Part shown: positions 9,895 to 17,992 of the stretch, in pieces | Layout of the letters: each line of letters starts with the position of its first letter | Position numbering within the stretch: the stretch's first letter is position 1 | Source: an uncultured Lachnospiraceae bacterium | GTDB taxonomy: Bacteria; Bacillota; Clostridia; Lachnospirales; Lachnospiraceae | Assembly: GCA_900316075.1 (NCBI GenBank) | Contig: ONBT01000014.1 | Coordinates: 1-64,000, forward strand | Length of the DNA: 64,000 nucleotides | Reading direction: 5' to 3' | The notes under the pieces: model-generated | Told to the model about the DNA's origin: nothing | Databases searched by the model: none | The model's input: the letters and a program-made list of their open reading frames with translations, nothing else | Program-made: the position numbers and the translations under genes

Positions 9895-12800
9895 TCAGCC
9901 TTCCGGATACCAGGTCAACTCTCCGAGCTCCTGCATTGCCTTTTCAAAGGCCGCCGGTTCGATACCCAGGAAGCCGAAATTCTTCAGGACAGGCAGGGGA
10001 ACGAAAGAAAACTCCGGGTCCTCCGCCAGCGCGATCCCGTAGAGGGAAGGCAGTTGCTTCTGCAGGATTTCCAGGGCTTCCGGGAAAGCCTTCAGGTCAT
10101 GAAGGGTGGTGCCTTCTGAAAGAACCTTCCGGTAATCGCGGACCGGCTCGTACTCATAATCATAGGTTCCGGCCGTCAGGATGAATTCTTCTTTCCCGCT
10201 TTCCGGCAGGGTCACAAAGGCCCTGGCCCCGAAGGGAACCTCGATGTGGACGGAAAGCTTCCCGTTTTTCATTATTCTCGTATTCACAACGTAGCGGCCG
10301 CTGACCGAGTCGTATGTGCAAAAAACCTCAGGCAGGCGGATGTCCAGATGGGGCGCGATAACTGCTTCCGCAAAGCCCGCCGTCTTCGGCCGAAGGCCTG
10401 CGGCATAGGCGTAGACAAACTCCATGACTGAGCCGTAGGAATAGTGGTTCAGGGAGTTCATCCCGGTCGGGCTCATGGAGCCGTCGGGCATGACGGAATT
10501 CCACCGCTCCCAGACCGTCGTGGCCCCCATATTCACGGCGTAGAGCCAGCCCGGGTAGTCCTCGTTCAAAAGCAGGTCGTAGGCCTCCCGGAACATCCCG
10601 TTCTCGCCCAGAACCGTGAGGAAAATCGGAGCGCCCGCAAAACCGCAGCGAATCTTCATCCGGTCCTTTTTGAGGCGGTCCCGGAAACCCCTGATGAGCT
10701 TTTCCCTGTCGCGGAAAATCCCGTATTTCAGGGCAATGATGTAGGAGGCCTGGGTGTCCGCCGCGAGCCGCCCGTTCGGCGTCACGTACTCGGACAGGAC
10801 CGCGTCCTTTATGGCCTCCGCCAGTTGAGAATAATGTAAGGCCTCCGCCTCGTAATCGGGCGTTTCTCTTGCAGATATATCTCCATTTTCCGGGACGGGC
10901 CCGCCAGCCCTCTGCCCTGCAGTTTTCACATCATTTCTGCCGCTTCCCCTGCTGTGCGCAAGAATTCGAACCGCCTCGGCTACAAGGGCTGCCGAATGAT
11001 AATAGTATACGCTGGCCACGAAGGCGTCTTCGGTCCCTCCCTTGAAGGAGTTTTCCGTCGCCCCGTCAAGGCCCAGCCAATCCCCGAACTGGAAGCCGAA
11101 GTCCCAGAGACGGGTCTTCTTCCCTCCGTGGTTTTCCCCGTCCGCCCGGTCGATGTAGTCGACCCAGGCCTTCATCATGGGATAATACCGGGCCAGGTCC
11201 TTTTGCGACGCAAACATGCGGTAAAGGGTATCCGGCATCATGGTCGCCACATCTCCCCAGACCGCCGTGCAATCCTTCTTGTGCCCGATATTCGGAATGT
11301 AGTTGGGAATTCCGCCGTCGAGCTTCTTCTGCTCCCAGGAGAGGTCGCATAAAAACTTCCGGAAGAAGGCCCGGGTATCCATATGATAGGAAGCCGTCGG
11401 GGCAAAGACATTGGCATCGCCGGTCCAGCCCAGGCGCTCATTCCGCTGGGGGCAGTCCGTCGGCAGATCGATGAAGTTCGACTTCTGGCCCCAGAGGGTG
11501 TTTTCAATCAGGCGGTTTACCTTGGCATTATTCGTCTTGAGGAAACCCGTCTGCGTGAGGTCCGAGTAGAGGACCGGGGCCCGGAAGGCCTCCGGAGAGA
11601 CCTTTCCCGGCCAGCCCGTCGCCCGGACATAGCGGAATCCATAGTAGGTGAAGTGCTGGGAAACAGTCTCCGCCCGGCCGTCAGAAATGTATACAAATTT
11701 CGACTCGGCCTCCCGGTAATTGTCCCGGTAGAAATTTCCTTCCTGCAGAATTTCTCCGAACTCGAATGTAAGGACGGTCCCGGCTTTCATTCCAGCCGGA
11801 ATGTCGACCTCCAGAAGGCCCGCGTGGTTCTGTCCGAAGTCCAGGACCGTCTCGCCAGCGGGCGTCGTAATGACTTCCCGTACATTCAATACTTCATGCG
11901 TCCGGATATAGGGAGACACCCGGTCCTGAAGATGCGAAAGGGCAAGGGCTGCTGTGCCGGGCTCCTGCTCAGGGGGAATGACAACTGCAGGCTTTCTCAC
12001 ACCTTCAGTCACATTTTCAGCCGCCTGCTGCCCCGCCTTATCTCCCTTGTTTACAGCAGACTTCTGGTCCAATGCCCCTCTGCCATTTTCTGCAATCTCA
12101 GCGGCCCCGGCAGGAAAATCGGTTGGCAGGCATAGGCCGGCTGCCCGGTCAATTACTTCTCCGAAATAGATGCCGGATTCCGTGATGGCGGAAGGAGTAT
12201 ATGTGAAGGAGTCATCTGTCGCAATGACCTCGTGCCGGCCGTCTTCGTAGTCGATATGAAGTTCCCCGATGACAGCCATCCGGTCCCCGAAGTTTTCCTT
12301 TTGTCCCTCCAGACCGAAGGTCCCCATGTACCAGCCTTTGCCGAGGAGGAAGGACAGGGTGTTCTCCCCCTCCTTCAGGTTTTCTGCAGCAAATGTGATG
12401 ACCTGAATATAGTCTTCATAAGAAGTGCAGCCGGGAAGCAAATACTCGTCTCCCAGCTTCTCCCCGTTCATATAGGCTTCGAAAAGGCCGACACCGGCCG
12501 CATAGAGACGGGCCCGCTTCACGGGACCGTTCACGGAAAAAGTCTTTGAAATCAGGGGATGAATGTCCTCTCCCTTTTCCGGTCCGATCCAAACCGCCTT
12601 CCAGGGCTCATCCATTTTCCCGGTCTCAAAAAAGGTCTTCCCTGTGCAGGAGTCCCCGGCATCCCCGGTGACAGCCACCCGGACGAAATAACGGGTACGG
12701 GGACTCATCTCAAAGTTCAGAATCTCCTCCGCCAGGTTCAGGGCAGGAGCCTTCTTTTCATATACGATATCCGAGAAATTTTCATCCCTTGCGACTATGA

Positions 12801-13017
12801 TTTCTCCGGCAGCAAAATCCCTGCTCTCCGTCCCTTCCACCGTTAAGGACAGGGATGGACCTTGCGCAGTAGAAGAAGGCGTCGGGCCCTGCGCTGCAGT
12901 GAACGGAGCCCGGCCCTGCGCTGCAAAGGAATGACCCGCACTCTCCGGACCCGGACCCTTCGCCGAAAAGCCAAGCGGCTCTTTCCCCCCGTCAATTTTC
13001 ATATTTGAAATCAGCAT
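9895..13017 (-). CDS. alpha-L-rhamnosidase, glycoside hydrolase family 78
   Basis: 1040 residues. The family's N-terminal accessory domains (VRVAVTG, TKTFSVNGPVKRARLYAAGVG type region) lead to the (alpha/alpha)6 catalytic barrel. The barrel contains DLPTDCPQRNERLGWTGDA, the hallmark of GH78, and TVWERWNS near the end. It releases terminal L-rhamnose from plant glycans or flavonoid glycosides. ATG 13017 is preceded by AGGAGG at seven bases. Three stretches look inserted relative to the usual core: AQG(R/P)-rich residues about 20-60, a polar stretch around 310-350, and another near 700-730. They are low-complexity and probably surface loops. It is the first gene of the minus-strand hydrolase run, with a -10 at 13070-13075. 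Confidence 0.93.
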   Translation of the reverse strand: MLISNMKIDGGKEPLGFSAKGPGPESAGHSFAAQGRAPFTAAQGPTPSSTAQGPSLSLTVEGTESRDFAAGEIIVARDENFSDIVYEKKAPALNLAEEILNFEMSPRTRYFVRVAVTGDAGDSCTGKTFFETGKMDEPWKAVWIGPEKGEDIHPLISKTFSVNGPVKRARLYAAGVGLFEAYMNGEKLGDEYLLPGCTSYEDYIQVITFAAENLKEGENTLSFLLGKGWYMGTFGLEGQKENFGDRMAVIGELHIDYEDGRHEVIATDDSFTYTPSAITESGIYFGEVIDRAAGLCLPTDFPAGAAEIAENGRGALDQKSAVNKGDKAGQQAAENVTEGVRKPAVVIPPEQEPGTAALALSHLQDRVSPYIRTHEVLNVREVITTPAGETVLDFGQNHAGLLEVDIPAGMKAGTVLTFEFGEILQEGNFYRDNYREAESKFVYISDGRAETVSQHFTYYGFRYVRATGWPGKVSPEAFRAPVLYSDLTQTGFLKTNNAKVNRLIENTLWGQKSNFIDLPTDCPQRNERLGWTGDANVFAPTASYHMDTRAFFRKFLCDLSWEQKKLDGGIPNYIPNIGHKKDCTAVWGDVATMMPDTLYRMFASQKDLARYYPMMKAWVDYIDRADGENHGGKKTRLWDFGFQFGDWLGLDGATENSFKGGTEDAFVASVYYYHSAALVAEAVRILAHSRGSGRNDVKTAGQRAGGPVPENGDISARETPDYEAEALHYSQLAEAIKDAVLSEYVTPNGRLAADTQASYIIALKYGIFRDREKLIRGFRDRLKKDRMKIRCGFAGAPIFLTVLGENGMFREAYDLLLNEDYPGWLYAVNMGATTVWERWNSVMPDGSMSPTGMNSLNHYSYGSVMEFVYAYAAGLRPKTAGFAEAVIAPHLDIRLPEVFCTYDSVSGRYVVNTRIMKNGKLSVHIEVPFGARAFVTLPESGKEEFILTAGTYDYEYEPVRDYRKVLSEGTTLHDLKAFPEALEILQKQLPSLYGIALAEDPEFSFVPLPVLKNFGFLGIEPAAFEKAMQELGELTWYPEG

Positions 13018-13069
13018 GGCAGCCTCCTGAAGCGACTTCTATTTCACTATCTGCCCTGCATTATACTCG

Positions 13070-13122
13070 CGCAGCCCCGCCGAGACCATGTAGCGTTTTT
13101 CCCCCGGTCCGACATTTTTTAA
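13070..13122 (-). promoter_or_regulatory. GH78 promoter and probable AraC operator
   Basis: A TATAAT (minus strand, 13070-13075) lies about 50 bp before the GH78 start with a poor -35, as expected for an activator-dependent promoter. Upstream of it, 13088-13122 repeats the pattern TGTAG-G-TTTTTC...CCGACATTTTTT also found at 4231-4262 next to the AraC gene. Confidence 0.5.
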
Positions 13123-13165
13123 GACATGTACATTCGTAGGTGATTTTTGCATTCAGCGCACACAA

Positions 13166-13189
13166 AAAGGACCGCCGCGGCAGTCCTTT
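13166..13189 (-). terminator. terminator of nth
   Basis: The stem AAAGGAC...GTCCTTT with a GC-rich core is followed on the minus strand by TTTTTGTG. It sits between the end of nth and the GH78 promoter region. Confidence 0.75.
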
Positions 13190-13253
13190 CAATTCACCTT
13201 AACGAGGTGACATTTATGGCAAACAAAATTGATGGGTCTTTTCTTGAACAAGC

Positions 13254-13883
13254 CTATTCTTCTACGGCATTGCAGTACTTCCTCAGCGGGCACTCCGCAC
13301 ACTTGGGGTTCCGGGCGAAGCAGATTTCCCGGCCGAAGGTGATGATGTGGAGGTTCCAGAGAATCCAATGGTCCTGCGGCAGTTCCTTCATCAAATCTTC
13401 TTCGATTTTCACAGGGTCGGTATTTTCCGTCAGGCCCAGCTTCTTGGAAATCCGCTTGACGTGGGTGTCGACAACTATAGACGGAATATTGTATACATTC
13501 CCACGGACCACGTTTGCGGTCTTCCGCCCCACGCCGGGCAGGCTGGTAAGCTCGTCAATGTCCGAAGGAACCTCCCCGTCGAAGCGGTCAAGAAGGGCCC
13601 GGGCGCAGGCGATGATGTTCTTTGCCTTGTTGTGGTAGAAGCCCGTGGACTTGATATCCTGCTCCATTTCGTGCAGGTCTGCGTTGGCAAAAGCTTCAAG
13701 ATTTGTATACTTTTTGTAGAGGTCCTTCGTCACCAGGTTCACCCGGGCGTCCGTACACTGGGCCGAGAGAATCGTCGCAAACAGAAGCTGCCAGGCGTTG
13801 CCATAGTCCAGCGTCGCCCCGGCATCCGTCCCGTAGCGCTCGTCGAGGATTGCAAGAATTTCTTTTGTTCTTTTCTTCACCAT
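13254..13883 (-). CDS. nth: endonuclease III (DNA glycosylase/AP lyase)
   Basis: 209 residues. It removes oxidised pyrimidines and cuts the abasic site in base-excision repair. Visible signatures are the helix-hairpin-helix LPGVGRKTANVV with the catalytic Lys, the catalytic Asp in VVDTHVKRIS, and the C-terminal [4Fe-4S] cysteines in CFARNPKCAECPLRKYC. The start at ATG 13883 (MVKKRTKEI) gives the normal family length. The open frame continues 79 codons further upstream, but that part runs straight through the 73-bp repeat array and does not look like protein of this family. nth is often near unrelated genes and nothing in the context changes the call. Confidence 0.95.
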   Translation of the reverse strand: MVKKRTKEILAILDERYGTDAGATLDYGNAWQLLFATILSAQCTDARVNLVTKDLYKKYTNLEAFANADLHEMEQDIKSTGFYHNKAKNIIACARALLDRFDGEVPSDIDELTSLPGVGRKTANVVRGNVYNIPSIVVDTHVKRISKKLGLTENTDPVKIEEDLMKELPQDHWILWNLHIITFGREICFARNPKCAECPLRKYCNAVEE

Positions 13884-13904
13884 TTCTGCCTCTAATTCAT
13901 TAGC

Positions 13905-14330
13905 AAGAGAGAAAAAACTGTCATTTTCACAAATCTTTCTCCCTTTTGACATTCTCAACTCAGCTGCCTTTTGCAAAAAAAGAGAAGACCTTTGTGTTTT
14001 TTCAAATTTTTCTCCCATCCGGCTCTTCGCGCAATCGATTGACCGCTTCAAAAAGAGAAAAATCTTGATTTTCCGCCCATTCTTCTCTTCTTCTGGCAAA
14101 TCGGCCGGCATGCCTACCACTGCAAAGAGAGAAAAATCTTGAATCTCCGCCTATTCTTCTCCCTTCTGGCACATCGACCGGCATGCCTACCACTGCAAAG
14201 AGAGAAAAATCTTGAATCTCCGCCTATTCTTCTCCTTTCTGGCAAATCGGCCGGCCTGCAAATCACTGCAAAGAGAGGAAAAACTCGAATTTTCTCCCCT
14301 TCTTCTCCCTCCGTACATCAAACCTCACCA
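13905..14330. repeat. 73-bp tandem array, about six diverged units
   Basis: The landmark AGAGAAAAA recurs at about 13910, 13983, 14056, 14130, 14203 and 14276, so the spacing is 73-74 bp. The two central units are almost identical; the outer ones have drifted. Each unit has GCAAAGAGAGAAAAATCTTG, then CCTATTCTTCTC and CGGCCGGCATGCC-like parts. The array abuts the nth start and fills the gap up to the next terminator. Open frames across it are by-products of the repetition. It is the same kind of object as the array at 15.8 kb and of the 52-bp arrays elsewhere. Confidence 0.9.
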
Positions 14331-14337
14331 AGAAAAA

Positions 14338-14369
14338 AGGCCATGGGAACAAAAGAGCGTTCCCATGGC
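14338..14369 (-). terminator. terminator of the MntP-like gene
   Basis: A perfect 12-bp stem GGCCATGGGAAC / GTTCCCATGGCC with an eight-base loop, followed on the minus strand by CTTTTTTCT... directly after the gene at 14377. Confidence 0.9.
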
Positions 14370-14376
14370 CACAATT

Positions 14377-14964
14377 TCAATAAGTACGCGTAATCAGATG
14401 ATAGAGGATATTCACCCCTGCGGCCCAGAGGACCGCGGCCCCGATGGCGTAGAAGACGGTCTTGGCCCGGAAGCCGAACATGTAGCCCATGTAGACGCCC
14501 GCGAAGACGACTATGATGCTGCAAATGATGATGGTAATCAGCAGGAAGAGGGGCGGGAATTCGAGGAAGCCCGTGGCGCAGCCCGCGAAGAGGGTATATA
14601 TCGTCGTCACCAGAATGATGCGGACGTAGGTCTTCCGGGAAATCGTCTCCCGCCGCTCGTCCACGAATTCATGCCTGATGGCCTTCACAAAGAGACGGAC
14701 GCCCAGGAGGGCGAATACCAGGAAGGCGATGACCTCGCCCAGCCAGGCCGTTTTTTCATTTGCAAAGACCTCAATCTGGTCGATGTAGTGGCAGATGTAA
14801 TATCCGCCGAAGAAGAAGCCGAGCTGCAGGCCCGTAATCAGAAGCGAGTTCAGGAGCAGGGTCTTGCGTCTGATCTCTCCCAGCTTCGCCCCTTCAACCT
14901 CCATCGTCGCCAGGAGGTCCAGGCTGATGCCCGCAACAATCAATATTCCCTGTAAATAATTCAT
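14377..14964 (-). CDS. MntP-like manganese/metal efflux membrane protein
   Basis: About 195 residues with six hydrophobic segments. ISLDLLATMEVEGA in the first helix resembles the conserved acidic helix of the MntP (DUF204) family of Mn(II) exporters, and a second half repeats the three-helix pattern. The match is from pattern alone and the metal is not certain. ATG 14964 was chosen so that the protein starts just before helix 1; an in-frame ATG five codons upstream is possible and the ribosome site is weak for both. No Mn riboswitch was recognised upstream. It is followed by a strong terminator and preceded by a TetR gene in the same direction. Confidence 0.65.
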   Translation of the reverse strand: MNYLQGILIVAGISLDLLATMEVEGAKLGEIRRKTLLLNSLLITGLQLGFFFGGYYICHYIDQIEVFANEKTAWLGEVIAFLVFALLGVRLFVKAIRHEFVDERRETISRKTYVRIILVTTIYTLFAGCATGFLEFPPLFLLITIIICSIIVVFAGVYMGYMFGFRAKTVFYAIGAAVLWAAGVNILYHLITRTY

Positions 14965-15106
14965 AATTTCAAAATCCAATCAGCGTGCCGTTTTCAAAGC
15001 ATACAGATTATAAATGAAACAGACGGCAATGAAATATGCATATCCGCTTTGTTGTCCGTCGTGTATACATTTTCCAGAAATTGTAAGGGCAGAAACATTG
15101 ACAGCC

Positions 15107-15676
15107 TCACTCGCCAGGATTCATGAGCTCCAGCGTCGAGTGGTAGCTCATATAGATGAAGGTATCCACCAGTTCCTCAACCGGAATCTTCATGCCGGTC
15201 TCAATCCAGGACATGATAGCGTAGCAGACCGAAGCGCTGATGAAGGAAGCGGCGACCGAAGGGGTCAGCCAGGCATAAGGCATGCGCTTCTTGAAGGACT
15301 CGACGTCGAAATAGGACACAATCAGGTCCTTTACCGCGGCGAAGAGAATCTCTTTGAAGGAGTTCTGCCCGGTGAGCTTCTCTGCATTCGTATAGAAACT
15401 CTTCTCTTCCGTCATCGTCGAAAGGGCTGTAATGACGCTCTCCCGGAACTTCCCGTCGGCGATGCCCTCCCGGATTCCGTCCATGAGCTCCCGGCGGACA
15501 ATCCATTCGAGCAGCTCGTACTTGTCCTGGAAATGGTTGTAGAATGTGGGCCGGATGACTCCCGCCTTGTCCGTGATTTCCTTGATGGTAATCTTCTCAA
15601 TCGGCTTCGACGAGGCGATTTCCTTGAAGGACTCGGCCAGGAGGGTATCAATGGCGTTCTTTCCCTGATTCGTCAT
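15107..15676 (-). CDS. TetR-family regulator (DhaS-like)
   Basis: 189 residues. The N-terminal helix-turn-helix is clear: KITIKEITDKAGVIRPTFYNHF followed by DKYELLEWIVRREL. The C-terminal half resembles the TetR_C 'DhaS/YbiH-like' domain, which lacks a fixed ligand motif. It sits alone between the 73-bp array at 15.8 kb and the MntP-like gene, and might control either neighbour or itself. Upstream there is a minus-strand TATAAT at about 15720 and the dispersed word AATAATATAA at 15691. Confidence 0.85.
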   Translation of the reverse strand: MTNQGKNAIDTLLAESFKEIASSKPIEKITIKEITDKAGVIRPTFYNHFQDKYELLEWIVRRELMDGIREGIADGKFRESVITALSTMTEEKSFYTNAEKLTGQNSFKEILFAAVKDLIVSYFDVESFKKRMPYAWLTPSVAASFISASVCYAIMSWIETGMKIPVEELVDTFIYMSYHSTLELMNPGE

Positions 15677-15798
15677 GGCATTCTTACATGAATAATATAA
15701 AACACCTTGTTACCTGTGAAATTATATCATATCCGCATTCCCGAAAAAAGCGGAGGCAGACACCCAAAAGCATCCAGGAAACAGAACCCGCCTATTTT

Positions 15799-16034
15799 GC
15801 ATTTGGCCCCTGACAGGAAAAAGATTCTTCCTTCCAGGAGCGTATATTTGGAAATATAAGCCGGCTTTTTGCATTTAGCCCCTGGCAGGAAGAAGATTCA
15901 CCTTTCCAGGGGCGTGTTTTTGGGAAATATAAGCCGGCTTTTTGCATTTGGCCCCTGGCAGGAAAAAGATTCTTCCTTCCGGGGGCGTGTATTTGGAAAT
16001 ATAAGCCGCCTTTTTGCATTTGGCCCCTGGCAGG
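15799..16034. repeat. 73-bp tandem array, three and a half units
   Basis: The word GCATTTGGCCCCTGGCAGG (with small changes) starts at 15799, 15871, 15944 and 16016, a spacing of 72-73 bp. Each unit contains GGCCCC...GGGGGC arms around GGAAAAAGATTCTTCC, and a second perfect hairpin TATATTT-GG-AAATATA. The sequence differs from the 73-bp array at 13.9-14.3 kb, but the period is the same. It fills the gap between the TetR gene and the HD-GYP terminator. Confidence 0.9.
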
Positions 16035-16043
16035 TGCAAAAAA

Positions 16044-16061
16044 GAAGCCCCGCAGGGCTTC
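16044..16061 (-). terminator. terminator of the HD-GYP gene
   Basis: The stem GAAGCCC / GGGCTTC with loop CGCA is followed on the minus strand by TTTTTTGCACC, directly after the HD-GYP stop. Confidence 0.85.
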
Positions 16062-16073
16062 CTCAAGGCGCTT

Positions 16074-17147
16074 TCATATGGCAAGCTTCGTAATCGTGAG
16101 ATTCATGGTATCCCGGTCGTGCAGGAGGTCGACGGACTCGCCGGTTTCGGGAATGAAGACCGTGGGGCGCAGGACAGCGCCGACGTGGTTTTCAACCACA
16201 ATTCCCCTGCGGCCGTCGGAAAGCTCGATGTCACAGCCGGCAGGATATACGCAGAGCGTGCGTGTCATCGTCTTGACTATAGAAGGATCAAACTCCATGC
16301 CGGACCGGCCCATGAAATATTCCATAACTTCCCCGGGCAGATAGGGCTCATGATAGACCCGGCGACCGGTCATGGCGTCGTAAACATCGGCGCACTTCAG
16401 AACCCTGGAAATGAAAGCCAGGGCATTGCCGCCCTTCTTCGAGGGATAGCCGCCCCCGTTGTACCACTCGTGGTGTTCATGGACAGCCCGGAGGACATTT
16501 TCATTGAAGGAAAAGTTCACGCGAAGGTACTCGAAGCCCTTGTCGGGATGGGCCATCATCTTCTCCCGCTCCTCATCGGTCAGGCGGCGGGGGGCATTGA
16601 TAATGTCCGGGTCGATGAAGACTTTCCCCACATCGTGCAGGAAGCCGGCCGTGACCAGGTCCCGAATCTCGGTATCCTTCAGGTGGCACTTCTCCCCGAT
16701 GACGCCGGCCAGAATGGCCACATCCGCCGAATGGAAAAATGTATACCCGTCGTAGGTCCGGACCTCGATAATCGTATTCATGACCTGCTCGTCGGAAAGG
16801 ACCTCGTTCACCACCTGGCTGACAGAATTCTGAATGTCCTCCTCTTCCCGGGAGACCTCAACCCCGTACTTCTCCTTGATGGCGTCTCCCTTGGCCCGGT
16901 TGAAGAACTTCGTTACGACGGAAACCGCATCCTTGCGGACCCGGGTGTTGACAATGCCGCCGGACTTCACATCCTTCCCGGCCTCATCGTTGATATAGAC
17001 GCCGAGAATCCCCAGAAAGGACAGGAAACCGATATTCTCCTCAGTCAGGGGGGCCTCCGCCATAATCAGCGTCCTCCCCTCCGCGTCATATATTTCCTGA
17101 CCCAGGACCATTCCGGGTTTCAGATTGTCAACAGATACGTAATGCAT
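16074..17147 (-). CDS. HD-GYP domain c-di-GMP phosphodiesterase
   Basis: 357 residues. An N-terminal region of about 120 residues of the DUF3391-like type (LKPGMVLGQEIYD) is followed by an HD-GYP domain. The metal-binding HD pair is in FLHDVGKVF, and the GYP signature is in HHEWYNGGGYPSKKGG. The intact HD and GYP residues predict hydrolysis of cyclic di-GMP to GMP. It probably tunes motility, matching the flagellin gene and the EAL protein elsewhere in the window. A small unknown gene lies 17 bp upstream in the same direction and may be co-transcribed. The start is ATG with the motif LKPGM at the usual distance. Confidence 0.92.
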   Translation of the reverse strand: MHYVSVDNLKPGMVLGQEIYDAEGRTLIMAEAPLTEENIGFLSFLGILGVYINDEAGKDVKSGGIVNTRVRKDAVSVVTKFFNRAKGDAIKEKYGVEVSREEEDIQNSVSQVVNEVLSDEQVMNTIIEVRTYDGYTFFHSADVAILAGVIGEKCHLKDTEIRDLVTAGFLHDVGKVFIDPDIINAPRRLTDEEREKMMAHPDKGFEYLRVNFSFNENVLRAVHEHHEWYNGGGYPSKKGGNALAFISRVLKCADVYDAMTGRRVYHEPYLPGEVMEYFMGRSGMEFDPSIVKTMTRTLCVYPAGCDIELSDGRRGIVVENHVGAVLRPTVFIPETGESVDLLHDRDTMNLTITKLAI

Positions 17148-17164
17148 TCAGCGTTTGCTTTCTA

Positions 17165-17410
17165 TCATTCTTCAAATTCCATCAGCACGTAATAGCCGCG
17201 GGGCTTCTCTTCGACGGCCTTCACGACGCCCTCGGCCCTGCCGTCCGAATTCGTTTTCAGTCGCTCGGTGACAGTGAAGTTGGCACTCATGGCGATGGCG
17301 TGTTCCACAGTATAATAATAATATGTGGAAACCCGGTTCTCCGTCACCATCAGGTGCTGGCCGACCTCAACCAGCCCAGGCCGCTCCATTTTGAATTCCA
17401 TCTCACGCAT
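17165..17410 (-). CDS. small protein of unknown function upstream of HD-GYP
   Basis: 81 residues, unrecognised. It is soluble, acidic at the end (LMEFEE), with a stretch rich in Tyr (RVSTYYYYTVEHAIAM) and alternating polar/hydrophobic strands suggesting a small beta protein. ATG 17410 follows AAGG at 12 bases; a TTG seven codons upstream is a possible alternative. It ends 17 bp before the HD-GYP gene and shares its direction, so a shared transcript is likely. Its coding character is moderate and it could still be spurious. Confidence 0.5.
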   Translation of the reverse strand: MREMEFKMERPGLVEVGQHLMVTENRVSTYYYYTVEHAIAMSANFTVTERLKTNSDGRAEGVVKAVEEKPRGYYVLMEFEE

Positions 17411-17909
17411 AGCAAAAAAGCCTTCGTCCAAAAACCTGATTTAAAAAACCCGTCCGGCCGTCCGTTCCAGGCTTTCTGCCCTGTCTGACACCGGCAGACT
17501 GATCAAAAATCAAGAAGGGACCGAATACATAAACACAATGTACTCGGCCCCGTCGCCTCTTCTCAAATCAATATGGAAACTAATATTTTCACGACAGTTT
17601 CCAATAATACTCTCCATTGGAAACTATTTCAAGTGCGTATCTCCGAAAGAGCAATGCTTTACCCTGCTACCGCGGAACCATAAGATTTTGTGAGCAGTCG
17701 CTCGAATAGCACACACGAATGCTAGTAAACTACGATTTGCCTCATTTGTCAATGGATTTTTTGAAGATATCTCCGAAATCGTTTTCGTTGTCTGAATAAT
17801 AGCATGCCACTTTTCCCTTTGCAATCGGCAATTTCCCGGATCAGGCCTCCAAAATGCCCGGTGAAACCGGTTCCATATAAAAACCTTGTGCAGAATTTTC
17901 CGCGAAAAA
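17411..17909. other. gene-free stretch, relatively AT-rich
   Basis: No gene is supported in this 500-bp gap. One minus-strand open frame of 100 codons has no recognisable features and is AT-rich and basic. Visible structure: an imperfect hairpin GGGACCGAATACAT / ATGTACTCGGCCCC at about 17518-17549, and three copies of GGAAACTA or its complement between 17573 and 17630. It may be a decayed gene or a leader for the small gene at 17410. Confidence 0.4.
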
Positions 17910-17910
17910 C

Positions 17911-17943
17911 GGGAGTGCCGCGGCACAATGCCGCGGCACTCCC
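17911..17943 (-). terminator. terminator of the CoA-transferase gene
   Basis: A perfect 15-bp stem GGGAGTGCCGCGGCA / TGCCGCGGCACTCCC with loop CAA, followed on the minus strand by GTTTTTCGCGG. Confidence 0.92.
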
Positions 17944-17992
17944 GTCAATTTTCACTAAACAGATTTCGGAGAGTGCGAAACATTCGGGACTC

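Noticed and set aside
13884-14120. 79-residue N-terminal extension of endonuclease III
   Set aside because: It lies in the 73-bp array and is unlike the family. The normal start at 13883 gives the usual length.
14965-15106. Manganese (yybP-ykoY) riboswitch before the MntP-like gene
   Set aside because: The upstream 140 bp lacks the conserved core.
15792-16019. Repeat-encoded small protein in the 15.8-kb array
   Set aside because: It covers the 73-bp units only, and the period is not a multiple of three.
17624-17926. 100-codon open frame before the CoA-transferase terminator
   Set aside because: It overlaps the terminator stem and has no motif, no ribosome site and poor coding character.
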